Assembly: GCA_963664935.2 (NCBI GenBank)
Contig: CAXXSE010000002.1
Span: forward strand, 186,001-250,000
Direction of reading: 5' to 3'
DNA from: G963664935 sp963664935
Lineage (GTDB): Bacteria > Pseudomonadota > Gammaproteobacteria > Methylococcales > G963664935
Length of the DNA stretch: 64,000 nt
The notes under the pieces are model-generated. The model did no database searches and was not told the origin of the DNA. It saw only the letters and a list, made by a program, of their open reading frames with translations. Position 1 is the first letter of the stretch. Each line of letters begins with the position of its first letter. Shown here in pieces: positions 26,801 through 35,516 of this stretch. Made by a program: the position numbers and the translations under genes.

Positions 26801-27444
26801 TCAATTCGGTAGGGAATCGAACTTCCCATCGGAAATAAATCAATGATCGATCCCCGGATTGCAAATTCACCGTGTTGATACACCTGGGAAACACACTGAT
26901 AACCGACCTGTTCGAGCTGTCGGCGGATTTCGTCCAGATTTATCCGAATCCCCGCCTCAATGGCAAAACTATTGGCTAAAATATGTTGCTTTGGAGCCAG
27001 TCTCTGCATTAGGGCGCCAATCGTCACAATCAACACGCCGTGGTCGATTTGAGGCAGGCGCGCTAAGGTTTTCAAACGCTCCGAAATAATCTCGGGTAAG
27101 GGAGAAAACACATCGTAGGGTAAGGTTTCCCAATCGGGAAAGTGCAAAATTGGGATTGTGGTAGAGCCTATGAAGACTTCCAATTCATGTTCCAACCTCA
27201 GCGCTGTTTGGTAGTCTATCGAAATCACCACCCAAAGATGTTTGCCTTTTTGCACTGCGGAAGCCAAGGCCAATGCATCCGCGCAACCATGTAATTGATC
27301 CCATACTACGATAGGGGAATCGGTGGTTGGCAGGACCGGGTTTGTAGGTGATATTTTGAGATCCGATTGAGCAGCTATTTGCATAAATATTACGATAGGG
27401 CGATTTTTTCCTTGATGATATCCTGTTATCCGTATTGAAGTCAC
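23875..27444 (-). CDS. mfd: Transcription-repair coupling factor
   Basis: Mfd removes RNA polymerase stalled at lesions and recruits UvrA. The 1189-residue protein shows the UvrB-like N-terminal module (LHFPDWETLPYDVFSPLPEI, in parts), the RNA-polymerase-interaction domain (VVHQDHGVGRYKGL), and RecG-like helicase motifs: GDVGFGKTEVAMRAAF, IIDEEHRFGVRHKE, LTATPIPRTLNMA, and TIIESGIDVPTANTIII, then GRVGRSHHRAYAYL. The first ATG is at 27444; an in-frame ATG at 27384 gives a start closer to the family norm. No frame damage. Confidence 0.96.
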   Translation of the reverse strand: MTSIRITGYHQGKNRPIVIFMQIAAQSDLKISPTNPVLPTTDSPIVVWDQLHGCADALALASAVQKGKHLWVVISIDYQTALRLEHELEVFIGSTTIPILHFPDWETLPYDVFSPLPEIISERLKTLARLPQIDHGVLIVTIGALMQRLAPKQHILANSFAIEAGIRINLDEIRRQLEQVGYQCVSQVYQHGEFAIRGSIIDLFPMGSSIPYRIELFDDEVESIRTFDPETQRSLEKVGNISLFPAREFPFTEEAIRCFRRTFRTRFPKASERNSLYLDVSKGIASGGIEYYLPLFVDHTETLFDYFPANVVLVLPDSTLNLANEFYLEVERIFEQRRHDLGRPLLAPEEVFLKPQDLKCGIDNVPQVHIMVDDVVTGSPQGLVVSYTTQPLPDVSLQPNRKNPSEVLMKFVEDFPGKVLFVAESAGHREMMVENLGKFGLLPKKLATWKEFLRCETSPCIIVAPMDHGLVLENPAIAIITESQLTGERAKQRRRRRRSSSRDMENIVNNLNELNVESPVVHQDHGVGRYKGLQKLNIGGIETEFLTLEYANQDKLYVPVSALHLIGRYNGASSDTAPLHKLGGDKWDKAKRKALERVRDVAAELLDISAKRAAKTGSAFEVDQEEYQAFASAFPFEETPDQEAAIEQVIADMVISQPMDRVICGDVGFGKTEVAMRAAFLAIQNNKQVAILVPTTLLAQQHFQNFCDRFADWPVRTEVLSRFVSKKKQNEIIQAIFEGKVDILIGTHKLIQKEIVYRSLGLVIIDEEHRFGVRHKEHFKKLRSEVDLLTLTATPIPRTLNMAMSGLRAISIIASPPLNRHAIKTFVSEWNDALVQEACLREIRRGGQVFFLHNEIKSMERMSRDLAKLLPQARIAIAHGQMPERELEQIMLDFYHQRFNLLICSTIIESGIDVPTANTIIINRADKLGLAQLHQLRGRVGRSHHRAYAYLIVPPEKLMTRDAVKRLEAIQAAGDLGAGFMLSSHDMEIRGAGELLGGEQSGQIQEIGFTLYTELLERAVAALKSGKQPEMHAPLESGPEVDLRLAALIPDDYLPDVHTRLVFYKRIATARTHDELWDLQVEMIDRFGLLPEAGKNLFGTTEIKLKASKLGIRKIDSGPTAGRIIFNSEPDIDPAKIIKLIQSRSEQVQMDGPDKLRFQYQIESAQQKISFISELLDNLSHHPSDPIPQ

Positions 27445-27706
27445 GGATTAAGGAATATGATTTATTTTCCCATGGAAAGGGTAGTCAACACACCCTATTC
27501 GCCCATTTAAAATTCGCCTCCACAAGTACTACAAAAGTTCTTATTATTTTTAGAACTTAACTATTGTGACTTTTCCATGATTAAAATATTATCCGCTATT
27601 CATAAACCCAAAGAACGATGTTATTATTAATCAATATTTGAATCTGTTAGAATTTCGATTCAAAATCGGTGTTATTACTTTTTCATTAAACTAAATTTAA
27701 AAATAT

Positions 27707-28033
27707 ATGACCATGGCTAAAGATTACAGTGGATTATCCGAAGAAGAATTGAAGGAAATGATAGAAACCGCGGAAGTCGTTCTGCAAAGTAAAGCAGAAG
27801 ATAGAAAAAACCAAATTGTTTCCCAAATTAATGAATTGGCTGCATCGATTAATCTCAAAGTAGAATTCATCGATCCACAAAAAAGGCAATCGTCCAGAAA
27901 AGGTATTAAAGTTGCCGCGAAATACCAAAATCCTGAAAGCCCTTCGCAAAAATGGACGGGGCGCGGAATGAAACCAAAATGGTTAAAAGCTTTATTGGAA
28001 AAGGGCGGTAAAGCGGAACAATACGAGATTTAA
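27707..28033 (+). CDS. H-NS family nucleoid protein
   Basis: The 108-residue protein has an N-terminal coiled-coil oligomerisation region (LSEEELKEMIETAEVVLQSK) and ends with the H-NS DNA-binding motif: KYQNPESPSQKWTGRGMKPKWLKALL. H-NS homologues bind AT-rich, often foreign DNA and silence it, relevant in a window with so many insertions. A second in-frame ATG two codons downstream fits the family start (MAKDYSGL). The upstream region (27445-27706) is AT-rich and holds nothing else identifiable. Confidence 0.9.
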   Translation: MTMAKDYSGLSEEELKEMIETAEVVLQSKAEDRKNQIVSQINELAASINLKVEFIDPQKRQSSRKGIKVAAKYQNPESPSQKWTGRGMKPKWLKALLEKGGKAEQYEI

Positions 28034-28040
28034 TCGGTAT

Positions 28041-28086
28041 TCGGGGGCAATTAAATTCGAATCTGAGCGCCTATTTAATTTGCCCC
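28041..28086 (+). terminator. Strong inverted repeat just after the H-NS gene
   Basis: GGGGGCAATTAAAT pairs with ATTTAATTTGCCCCC (one bulged base) across a 17-base loop, 8 bp after the stop. It could end transcription or protect the 3' end of the H-NS mRNA, but no T-run follows on the + strand, so a classical rho-independent terminator is not certain. Its right arm overlaps the start of the palindromic repeat at 28068. Confidence 0.45.
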
Positions 28087-28187
28087 CAAAATCCGTCATT
28101 TCAAGGCGAAAAATGTGAGTTTACACGCGTAAATGATCATTTTTAAACGCGGATATGGCGGATTTCAGGGTGATCTGAATAGTTACG
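28068..28187 (-). repeat. 120-bp palindromic intergenic repeat, copy 1
   Basis: On the minus strand it starts TAACTATTCAGATCACCC and is an imperfect palindrome centred on TTTACGCGTGTAAA. It matches the element at 41185-41304 over nearly its full length in opposite orientation (shared blocks include CAAGGCGAAAAATGTGAGTT and AAATGATCATTTTT). The initial TAA of the repeat is the stop codon of recN, the same relation as for kdsA at the other copy. Confidence 0.75.
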
Positions 28188-29856
28188 AATTGGACCATCC
28201 TAACATCTCCGATGCATGGGCCAAAGTTTGCTCGGTAATCTTTAGGCCACCCAACATCCTGGCTATTTCGGTCCGGCGTTCTTCATCGGATAAAATTCGA
28301 ACTTGGGACTGGGTGGTTGTCTTACCAATGGATTTCTTAACCCGCAAGTGTTGGTGCGCTTGAGCGGCTACCTGCGCCAAGTGGGTGACGCAGAAAACCT
28401 GTTTATGTTTGCCTAGCGCGCGTAACCGCTGCCCGACAATTTCGGCGACCGCGCCGCCAATACCGGAATCGACCTCGTCAAAAACCATCGTTGGGGTTAT
28501 CTTCGCGCTCATCGCGACAACCTGAATCGCCAAACTGATTCGGGATAATTCCCCTCCGGATGAAATTTTACCAATTGCTTGGGGTGGCATCCCCGGGTTG
28601 GCTGACACCCGAAATTCTACGCTATCCAAACCCTCCGCCTTAAGAAAATTAACATCACTTGAACTGACGCCGATAACAAATTCACCATGGGGCATTCCCA
28701 GTTCTTTTATTATTTTCGAAATCTTTTTTTGAAGGGTTCGGGCTCCCTCTATTCTCCGCTTTGAAAGTTTGTTCGCAAAACCTGTGTAATCCACTTCTAA
28801 AGCCGCTATTTTTTTCTGTAATTCGGAAATCCGCTCCGAACTCCGTTGAAACCGGCAATACTCATCCCGGAGGTTATTAAGAATTTGCGGTAGTTCCTTA
28901 GGGGTGACTTGGTGCTTTTTCGCAAGGCCATGGACTGTACCCAACCATTCTTCCAGCCATTCCAGCCGATTGGGGTCGGATTCCAGGGAATCCAAATGCC
29001 GACGAATAATTTGAGTGGACTCTTGTGTCTGAATCAGAGCTTCGTTCAACAATTCCGACACTTCATTAAATGAAGGCGACAATTCGCCCAGTTCAGCCAT
29101 GGTGTTGATTGATCGCCCTAACAATACATTGACCGAATGATGTTCGTCTTCGTCAAGTTGCTGTAGCTGTTGTTGGCCCAAACTCAGGATTTTACCCAGA
29201 TTTGCTTGAAGCACGTGTTCCTCAAGCAGCGCTACATAACTTTGCGATTCAATCTCACTCTGCTCAAGTTCCGCGATTTGATGACTTAATAAATCTTCCC
29301 TTAAACTCCGTTTTTCTGCTTCTTGTATCAGATTATCCAAATCCGATTTTGCCCCCCGCCATTGTCGATACACTTGCCCCATCGCATCGAGAATAAGATG
29401 ATTTCCCGACAATTCATCAAGCAATTGACGTTGCTGCACATTTTGCAATAACTTCAGATGGGCGTGCTGACCGTGAATTTCAATCAGTAAAGAAGCTATT
29501 TCCTGTAACGCTTGCAAAGTGACGGGGCGATTATTTATGAACGCCCTGGAGCGGCCATCGTCGCTCAACACTCTTCGGATTAAACAGTATCCCCCATCTT
29601 CAAGTTCATGCTCGATTAACCATTGTTTGGCGTCAATGGCATCATCGAGGTCAAATTCCAAATTGATTTCGGCCTTTTTGCAACCCGAGCGAATATAGCC
29701 GGCATCCGCTCGATTCCCCAACGCAAGACCTAAGGCGGTCAAAAGGATCGATTTTCCGGCGCCGGTTTCACCGGTCAGAACGCTAAGACCCTTTTTAAAA
29801 TCCAAATCCAAGCTTTCGACAACAGCAAGGTCTCGGATATTTAATGAACACAACAT
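28183..29856 (-). CDS. recN: DNA repair protein RecN
   Basis: RecN is an SMC-like ATPase acting in double-strand-break repair. It starts MLCSLNIRDLAVVESLDLDF followed by a Walker A GETGAGKSILL; the centre is coiled coil; the C-terminal head has the signature SSGGELSRISLAIQ and Walker B MVFDEVDSGIGGAVAEIVG. The start at 29856 gives 557 residues and fits the family; the open frame extends 32 codons further, overlapping nadK. Its stop codon is provided by the palindromic repeat 28068-28187. Confidence 0.94.
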   Translation of the reverse strand: MLCSLNIRDLAVVESLDLDFKKGLSVLTGETGAGKSILLTALGLALGNRADAGYIRSGCKKAEINLEFDLDDAIDAKQWLIEHELEDGGYCLIRRVLSDDGRSRAFINNRPVTLQALQEIASLLIEIHGQHAHLKLLQNVQQRQLLDELSGNHLILDAMGQVYRQWRGAKSDLDNLIQEAEKRSLREDLLSHQIAELEQSEIESQSYVALLEEHVLQANLGKILSLGQQQLQQLDEDEHHSVNVLLGRSINTMAELGELSPSFNEVSELLNEALIQTQESTQIIRRHLDSLESDPNRLEWLEEWLGTVHGLAKKHQVTPKELPQILNNLRDEYCRFQRSSERISELQKKIAALEVDYTGFANKLSKRRIEGARTLQKKISKIIKELGMPHGEFVIGVSSSDVNFLKAEGLDSVEFRVSANPGMPPQAIGKISSGGELSRISLAIQVVAMSAKITPTMVFDEVDSGIGGAVAEIVGQRLRALGKHKQVFCVTHLAQVAAQAHQHLRVKKSIGKTTTQSQVRILSDEERRTEIARMLGGLKITEQTLAHASEMLGWSNS

Positions 29857-29927
29857 ATCAGATCCGAATTTGGCGCTAATCTCCGAAACAAGATGTTTCT
29901 GGAGCAGGGAAGTTTGGGAACGGAGAG

Positions 29928-30803
29928 TTAGTGATGGTAACCCCCACTCCAATTTAATTTTGCCCGTAAAATTTCAAAAAAATCGTAACCCGCTGGATGA
30001 AGAATTTTCACCGTTCTTGTACTCTTTTCAATACGGATTTTATCAGATTTTTCAATTTCAGAGATCGATATATCATCACAGGTTACCTGGGTACTGATCG
30101 GTTCTTTTTGAGTAAAGGCAATTTCAACCCGGCTATTTCCATCGACCACGATTGGCCTGTTACTCAGGGTATGAGGGTTAATCGGGACCAAAACGATGGC
30201 GTCCAAGGATGGATAGAGGATAGGTCCTCCGCCAGAAAGTGCGTAAGCGGTTGAACCAGTTGGCGTCGACACAATCAAGCCATCGGAACGCTGAGAATTA
30301 AGATACACACCATTAACGAAAGTATCGAATTCGACCATACCCGTTGTGGCACAGCGCTGGACAACTACTTCATTTAAAGCGTTCTGCTCTCTGACCAGCC
30401 GTTCGCCGCGGAATATTTTTGCTTCTAACAAAAATCTTTCTTCGGCAACATATTCACCCTGTAAAATCTGTTCGAGTTTAGCCAACATTTCCGACGAGGA
30501 TATATCCACGAGAAAACCCAATCTCCCCATATTGATTCCGACCAGTGGCACATCATGAGCGGCAAGAGTTCGCGCCGCCGTCAATAAAGTTCCATCGCCA
30601 CCGATGGTAATTGCCAAATCACAACGTTCACCCAACTCCGATAGTGTGCAATAGTCGAGTGGGGTATCCCTTATGAACGATATAAAGTGCTCTTCAACAA
30701 ATACTTTATAATCACGCTTGATGAGGAAGTCGGATAGCGCCAACAGGGTCCCTGTAACACAATCTTCCGGTTTTCCGATTAAGCCTATGGTTTTAACGAG
30801 CAA
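29928..30803 (-). CDS. nadK: NAD kinase
   Basis: NadK phosphorylates NAD to NADP. Diagnostic features are TIGGDGTLLTAART (ATP site), GRLGFLVDI, ALNEVVVQR (the NE motif), and SDGLIVSTPTGSTAYALSGGGPI. The length of 291 residues is typical. It is directly upstream of recN, the usual nadK-recN neighbourhood of gammaproteobacteria. Confidence 0.96.
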   Translation of the reverse strand: MLVKTIGLIGKPEDCVTGTLLALSDFLIKRDYKVFVEEHFISFIRDTPLDYCTLSELGERCDLAITIGGDGTLLTAARTLAAHDVPLVGINMGRLGFLVDISSSEMLAKLEQILQGEYVAEERFLLEAKIFRGERLVREQNALNEVVVQRCATTGMVEFDTFVNGVYLNSQRSDGLIVSTPTGSTAYALSGGGPILYPSLDAIVLVPINPHTLSNRPIVVDGNSRVEIAFTQKEPISTQVTCDDISISEIEKSDKIRIEKSTRTVKILHPAGYDFFEILRAKLNWSGGYHH

Positions 30804-31055
30804 GATGGTTCACGCTGACTCATACCCGGGAGAGGACAGATGGTACTATAAATGGGTTGTTTTCCGAAATAATCAAATTGCGAGAATTAACAAAAAACGT
30901 TTGGGCATTCGCCGCTCATTGATTTGATTAATAAACCCGAAATCAGAAAATATTTTTCTTTCATCAACGCGCCATTAAGTAATATTCCAAAAATCACAAA
31001 TCCCCACAACACACCGTACCAGAAAACAGCGACGTTTGTTAATAGGAGACCCTTC

Positions 31056-32189
31056 ATGAAGATTCAATTTTTCTTAGTTTTTATCTTTTGCCTGTCCGCG
31101 TCGCCTCGGGTTTCCATTGGCGACTCCAATAATCCATACAAAAGCATTACCGAGATAATAACGCTTCCTAAAGGATTTAATATTGAAATCTATTCCGACA
31201 AAATTCCGAATGCCAGGTCGTTGGCCGTAGGGGATGATGGAACTGTTTATGTGGGAAGCCGCGGCAGTGGAAAAATTTACGCCCTGCCAGACTATAACAA
31301 AGACGGCAAACCGGATAAAACTATCGTCGTTGCACAGGGTTTGACGATGCCGATTGGGGTAGCTTTCTTTAAAGATGATCTATTCGTCGCGGAGGTTTCA
31401 CGTATAGTCGTTTTCAGAAATATCGCTCAGAACCTTACTATCGCCCCGAAATCGGAGGTGGTATATGACTGGTTCCCTAAAGATCCTCATCATGGTGCAA
31501 AATACCTTCGGATCGGGCCGGATAGTAAGCTGTACGCACCTGTCGGCGCACCCTGTAATATTTGTAAGTCGGAGAAGGCAATTTATGCCACCATGACTCG
31601 CTTGAATCCCGACGGAAGCGGATTTGAAATCTTCGCCGAAGGCATTCGAAATTCGGTTGGATTTGATTGGCACCCGGAGACAGAGGAACTTTGGTTTACA
31701 GAGAATGGACGCGACTGGTTAGGCGATGACGTTCCTCCCGACGAATTGAACCATGCACCCGCGGCGGGCCAACATTTCGGCTATCCCTATTGCCACGCGG
31801 GCGATATTCCCGATCCAAAATTCGGAAGCATGAAACCGTGCGAGGAGTTTACTCCACCGTCGTGGCGGTTTCCGGCACACGTGGCGCCTTTGGGCGCCAG
31901 ATTTTACCGTGGCAAACAATTCCCTAAGATATACAGGCATCAACTTTTCGTTGCCCAACATGGCTCCTGGAACCGCAGCGAACCTCAGGGATATCGTATT
32001 GCCGTTATCAACTTTGAAAAGGGGAATCCGATATCCGAACACGTGTTTGCTGAAGGTTGGCTACAGGCAAACGGAAAAGTATTGGGACGGCCGGTGGATA
32101 TTCTGGAAATGCCCGATGGCAGTTTGCTGGTATCCGATGATCAAAGAGGTGTAATTTACAAAATTACTTACGCTGGTGTTCTGAATTAG
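31056..32189 (+). CDS. Secreted PQQ-type sugar dehydrogenase (sorbosone dehydrogenase family)
   Basis: The protein starts with a signal peptide (MKIQFFLVFIFCLSASPRVS) preceded by an AGGAGA ribosome-binding site, so the ATG at 31056 is chosen over the open frame to 30924. The mature part is a six-bladed beta-propeller of the glucose/sorbosone dehydrogenase type: LPKGFNIEIYSDKIPNARSL, then KPDKTIVVAQGLTMPIGVAF, then FAEGIRNSVGFDWHPET, LWFTENGRDWLGDDVPPDELN and GYPYCHAG. Such enzymes oxidise aldoses in the periplasm with PQQ; the true substrate is unknown. Confidence 0.82.
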   Translation: MKIQFFLVFIFCLSASPRVSIGDSNNPYKSITEIITLPKGFNIEIYSDKIPNARSLAVGDDGTVYVGSRGSGKIYALPDYNKDGKPDKTIVVAQGLTMPIGVAFFKDDLFVAEVSRIVVFRNIAQNLTIAPKSEVVYDWFPKDPHHGAKYLRIGPDSKLYAPVGAPCNICKSEKAIYATMTRLNPDGSGFEIFAEGIRNSVGFDWHPETEELWFTENGRDWLGDDVPPDELNHAPAAGQHFGYPYCHAGDIPDPKFGSMKPCEEFTPPSWRFPAHVAPLGARFYRGKQFPKIYRHQLFVAQHGSWNRSEPQGYRIAVINFEKGNPISEHVFAEGWLQANGKVLGRPVDILEMPDGSLLVSDDQRGVIYKITYAGVLN

Positions 32190-32210
32190 TGGCGGTCGGA
32201 AACAAAGTGT

Positions 32211-32345
32211 ATGGATTACTTGTTACACCTTGAAAAAATTATCGATACCGTTGGTCTATACGTAGGAACCGTTCTGATCGGTTTCGTAAGCGGATTGGTC
32301 CCATTAATCAATTGGGCCGAAATACCTTTTTCCGCGGCAGGCTCT
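32211..32345 (+). pseudogene. 5' fragment of a small membrane-protein gene
   Basis: An ATG at 32211 opens MDYLLHLEKIIDTVGLYVGT followed by VLIGFVSGLVPLINWAEIPF, a membrane segment reminiscent of the N-terminus of DedA/VTT-like proteins, although this assignment is weak. From 32345 the frame is sequence of a MITE end, and the rest of the gene is absent; beyond it lies dsbB on the other strand. I interpret it as a gene truncated by a MITE-associated deletion. Confidence 0.4.
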
Positions 32346-32367
32346 CTATTCTCGGACAGCCTCCTGA
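32345..32367. mobile_element. Solitary end of the fold-back MITE
   Basis: The sequence TCTATTCTCGGACAGCCTCC matches the right terminus of the 240-bp MITE at 21174-21413 exactly. No second end is present nearby, so it is a remnant. It supplies the last residues and the stop codon of dsbB (minus strand) and cuts off the small membrane-protein frame coming from the left. Confidence 0.75.
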
Positions 32368-32858
32368 TGTTTATCGGTATTCCAAAACTGACCTAAACAC
32401 AAGGTGGAGAGAAGGATAAGAGCAAGCAAGGTCCAACCCGGGATACTCAATCCCAGGAAGGTCCATAATATTTCGGCACATTCCCCGGTGCCGTTTAATA
32501 AAAGTTTAATCGTTTCGCCAATGGGGAAATTATTGAAGATATATTCCAACCCCGGTCCACAGCTTGGAACCTCATCGGGCGGCAAATTTTGGAGCCACAC
32601 GTGACGTCCGGAAATCGAGGCTCCTAACGTTGCGGTTAAAAAACCCAATAATGCATAAACCTGAATACCACAGATTTTTGGATTATGGATCACAGCGCTG
32701 AGCAAGATTATTGCAACGAGCAGTACGGCTACACGTTGAGAAATACATAGCGGACAAGGTTCCAGATCCCGAACAAACTGAAAATACCCTGCGATCAACA
32801 AAAGAATCGCGCAAAAAACAAAGCCGACAAGAAAAAAACCACGAGCTCTAAGTTTCAT
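32346..32858 (-). CDS. dsbB: Disulfide bond formation protein B
   Basis: DsbB reoxidises DsbA in the periplasm and passes electrons to quinones. The 170-residue protein has four membrane segments, the quinone-proximal pair in CPLCISQRVAV and the second Cys pair (CGPGLEYIF and GTGECAEI). The C-terminal residues after QFW (NTDKHQEAVRE) are encoded in part by the end of a MITE, so the native tail may have been slightly different, but all functional parts precede it. Confidence 0.93.
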   Translation of the reverse strand: MKLRARGFFLVGFVFCAILLLIAGYFQFVRDLEPCPLCISQRVAVLLVAIILLSAVIHNPKICGIQVYALLGFLTATLGASISGRHVWLQNLPPDEVPSCGPGLEYIFNNFPIGETIKLLLNGTGECAEILWTFLGLSIPGWTLLALILLSTLCLGQFWNTDKHQEAVRE

Positions 32859-32870
32859 ATTTCCCCGATA

Positions 32871-33872
32871 TTACAAAATAACAGATGCCAAAAACTCAGA
32901 AGCACGATCATCGGCTTTTGAGGGCAATGGGATTCGGGAGTCATTTATCCAGGCGTCGATATCCTTCCATAGGGTTTCTGCCTGAAGATCTCTCAAAAGC
33001 ATATGATAACCTTCTTTGTAAATAGCGATACGTTGGCTATCCTTGCGCTTCTCGGGTAAGCGCCGTAACATCGCACGCGATGCATTGGGTGGAATAATTT
33101 CATCTCGTTCGCCGTAAAGAAATAATGCTGTGGTTTGCAATGTGGCAGCTTTTTCCAACGCCAAATCCATCAGATTGGCCAATCCAAAAACCGTATCAAT
33201 CCGTGTTTCTTTAATGACCAATGGGTCCCGACTCAGCGCTCGTAACATCTCATAATTATCTGAAGGCTTTTTGCGAAGACCTTTTCCAGTGACATTTATC
33301 CAGGGAATGGTGTGTGCTCCGATCGAAAGTGCGATTCGTTGATACCACGGCATGGTTTTTCTTCCCCAAACGGCCGGTGCGGTGAAAATAACGCCATCCA
33401 CGTTTGGAGGGCTATCGATGTTCATCGCTACCATAGCAACCGCCCCACCCATGCTTTCACCTATCAGATAAACCGGCGTTCCGGGATGCCGTGTGTGAAT
33501 GAGTCCGATAATTTGTACTAGATCGTCGGTGTACGCGCCAACACCTGCCCAAAGCCCACGATTGAGCGTATTGCCGAAACCGCGTTGATCATAAGCGTAA
33601 GAGACGATTCCTTTAGTTTTTAGGAATCGCCCAGGAGCATCGAAGAAATTGCTATAATCATTGAATCCGTGTAAAGCGATAATAGCAGCCTTAACGGCTT
33701 TCTCGTCAGGTGTCCAAACCCGAAAAGGAAGGCGTATTCCATCTTCCATCACGAAATAGTTATCGATTAGCGCGGCTTTTTGAATGGGATTACCGGGTGG
33801 TGAAACTAGAGGCGCGCACGCGGAGATCCAGATAAAAACAAAACACAGACAGCCTAATATCAATTTTTTCAT
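32871..33872 (-). CDS. Alpha/beta hydrolase lipoprotein (lysophospholipase-like)
   Basis: The ATG at 33872 opens a lipoprotein signal, MKKLILGCLCFVFIWISACA with an ISAC lipobox; the frame is open 32 codons further but without plausible function. The mature part is a serine hydrolase of the monoacylglycerol-lipase type: ALHGFNDYSNFFDAPG, nucleophile in LIGESMGGAV, Asp in LYGERDEIIPP and His in YKEGYHMLLRDL. The family cleaves lipid esters; substrate not known. It sits 12 bp upstream of dsbB. Confidence 0.85.
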   Translation of the reverse strand: MKKLILGCLCFVFIWISACAPLVSPPGNPIQKAALIDNYFVMEDGIRLPFRVWTPDEKAVKAAIIALHGFNDYSNFFDAPGRFLKTKGIVSYAYDQRGFGNTLNRGLWAGVGAYTDDLVQIIGLIHTRHPGTPVYLIGESMGGAVAMVAMNIDSPPNVDGVIFTAPAVWGRKTMPWYQRIALSIGAHTIPWINVTGKGLRKKPSDNYEMLRALSRDPLVIKETRIDTVFGLANLMDLALEKAATLQTTALFLYGERDEIIPPNASRAMLRRLPEKRKDSQRIAIYKEGYHMLLRDLQAETLWKDIDAWINDSRIPLPSKADDRASEFLASVIL

Positions 33873-34119
33873 TCTCGACTGAAATCGTACCGGAGGTTGC
33901 TTACTACGTGCCCTGGTGTGTTGTTGCAGAGATGTTGCAATAGGTGCTGTCTTAATAAACATCGACATTTGACGAATCTTATGAGTCGTATAAATTCTAG
34001 GTTATTTTTGCTAAAGCTCAACGGTAATATACCCAGCGCGGATCAACGGATTTCCCCCGAACATACTGTTGTTATCGGCAGCGATTGGATTTTTTTTACC
34101 GTTTATTTTACCTAATGTA

Positions 34120-35229
34120 ATGATCGTCATACTTCACCCCGACATCGATAACAACGGAACTCCGTACCAGGAATTGATGACATATCTGGCGGGGCTCCCC
34201 GATATAACACACCGAATACACGAAGTTGCGGGGTCAGAGCAGACGTTGACCGAAGTATATCTTATCGGCGATACCAATTATCTGAATGCCGCCGACATTG
34301 AAGCCTTTCCCTGCGTCGAGCGGGTGGTTCGTATTTCACGCGAATATCGGATTCTTGGACGCCACAAGAACGATTTTCGTTCCCACCGGTTCAAATATAA
34401 TGGGGTCATTTTCAGTCAAGACAACCTGAATATATTCGCTGGGCTCTGCGCGGTCAGTACGCCCGAACACGTCGAGCAAATGATGAAAGTATTAAAGGAA
34501 CACGGTCAGGTTTGCACACGGATGGGCGCCTACAAACCACGGACCAACCCCTATTCCTTTCAAGGATATGGTAAACAATCTCTACCCTACGTGTTCGAAC
34601 TGGCCGGCAAATACGGTATCAAAGTGATCGCTATAGAGATTACCCACGACACCCATATCGAAGAAATCAACGATGCGTTGGAATTGGCTGGACATCCGAC
34701 CGGGGTGATGCTCCAGATTGGTACACGTAATACCCAAAACTTCGAGCTGCTTAAGGCCGTTGGAAGACAACATGAGATGCCCGTCCTTTTTAAACGTGGC
34801 TTCGGGATTGCCCTGGAGGAATCACTCAATGCGGCCGAGTATCTGGCGAGCGAAGGGAACCGCAATGTAGTGTTTTGCCTTCGAGGTATGAAAACCAACA
34901 TGGGCGATCCCCATCGAAATCTAGTGGATTTTTCCCACGTCCCAGTGGTCAAGCGGCTAACGCATATGCCCGTGTGTATCGATCCATCCCATGCAGTGGG
35001 TTCGCGTGAAGCCAATATTGATGGCATACCAGACATCTCTCACGCCGCAGTTCAGGGCATTATCGCGGGCGCTAATATGGTGCTCGCCGATTTTCATCCC
35101 GAACCGGCCAAAGCCCTTGTGGATGGGCCTCAGGCCTTACATACCAGGGAGTTGGCGATATTTTTGCAAGACCTAGAGATTGCGCGTGAAGCTTACGAAA
35201 AGCGCAAAAAAATTTACCAGCAAACGTAG
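34120..35229 (+). CDS. Divergent DAHP-synthase-like enzyme (class I-beta)
   Basis: The protein (369 residues) has an N-terminal ferredoxin-like domain and a TIM barrel of the DAHP/KDO8P synthase family: TRMGAYKPRTNPYSFQGYG, VLFKRGF, IDPSHAVGSR and DGPQAL. These indicate condensation of PEP with erythrose 4-phosphate or a similar aldose phosphate. Some conserved positions differ: AGPC is AGLC, LCERG is FCLRG, and the metal-binding Glu in the E-V-H-P motif aligns with Asp in LADFHPEP. It may therefore be a paralogue with changed activity. ATG at 34120 fits the family start; there is no clear ribosome-binding site. Confidence 0.75.
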   Translation: MIVILHPDIDNNGTPYQELMTYLAGLPDITHRIHEVAGSEQTLTEVYLIGDTNYLNAADIEAFPCVERVVRISREYRILGRHKNDFRSHRFKYNGVIFSQDNLNIFAGLCAVSTPEHVEQMMKVLKEHGQVCTRMGAYKPRTNPYSFQGYGKQSLPYVFELAGKYGIKVIAIEITHDTHIEEINDALELAGHPTGVMLQIGTRNTQNFELLKAVGRQHEMPVLFKRGFGIALEESLNAAEYLASEGNRNVVFCLRGMKTNMGDPHRNLVDFSHVPVVKRLTHMPVCIDPSHAVGSREANIDGIPDISHAAVQGIIAGANMVLADFHPEPAKALVDGPQALHTRELAIFLQDLEIAREAYEKRKKIYQQT

Positions 35230-35516
35230 ACTGGATAAGCGCAGCGCCATCCGACAAGAAACGGGGGGAGGTCAGTTCTTGCATTGCCACTTTCGCTAAT
35301 TAAATATCGCCTAACCATTGGGTATATCTAAACGCAAACACTACAGGCGTCTTTACTTCGCGATTTTGGAACAAAATAGCGGCCAACCGAATAGTTACAA
35401 ACTTTAGAACTCTCTTTATAATACGACAACCTTACAATTACCCCAAAAAGGGCTAATTGGTGACGTATAGAAAGAATTAAAGTAAATAATTTCGTTCGAA
35501 ATTGAAGGCTTGGCGG

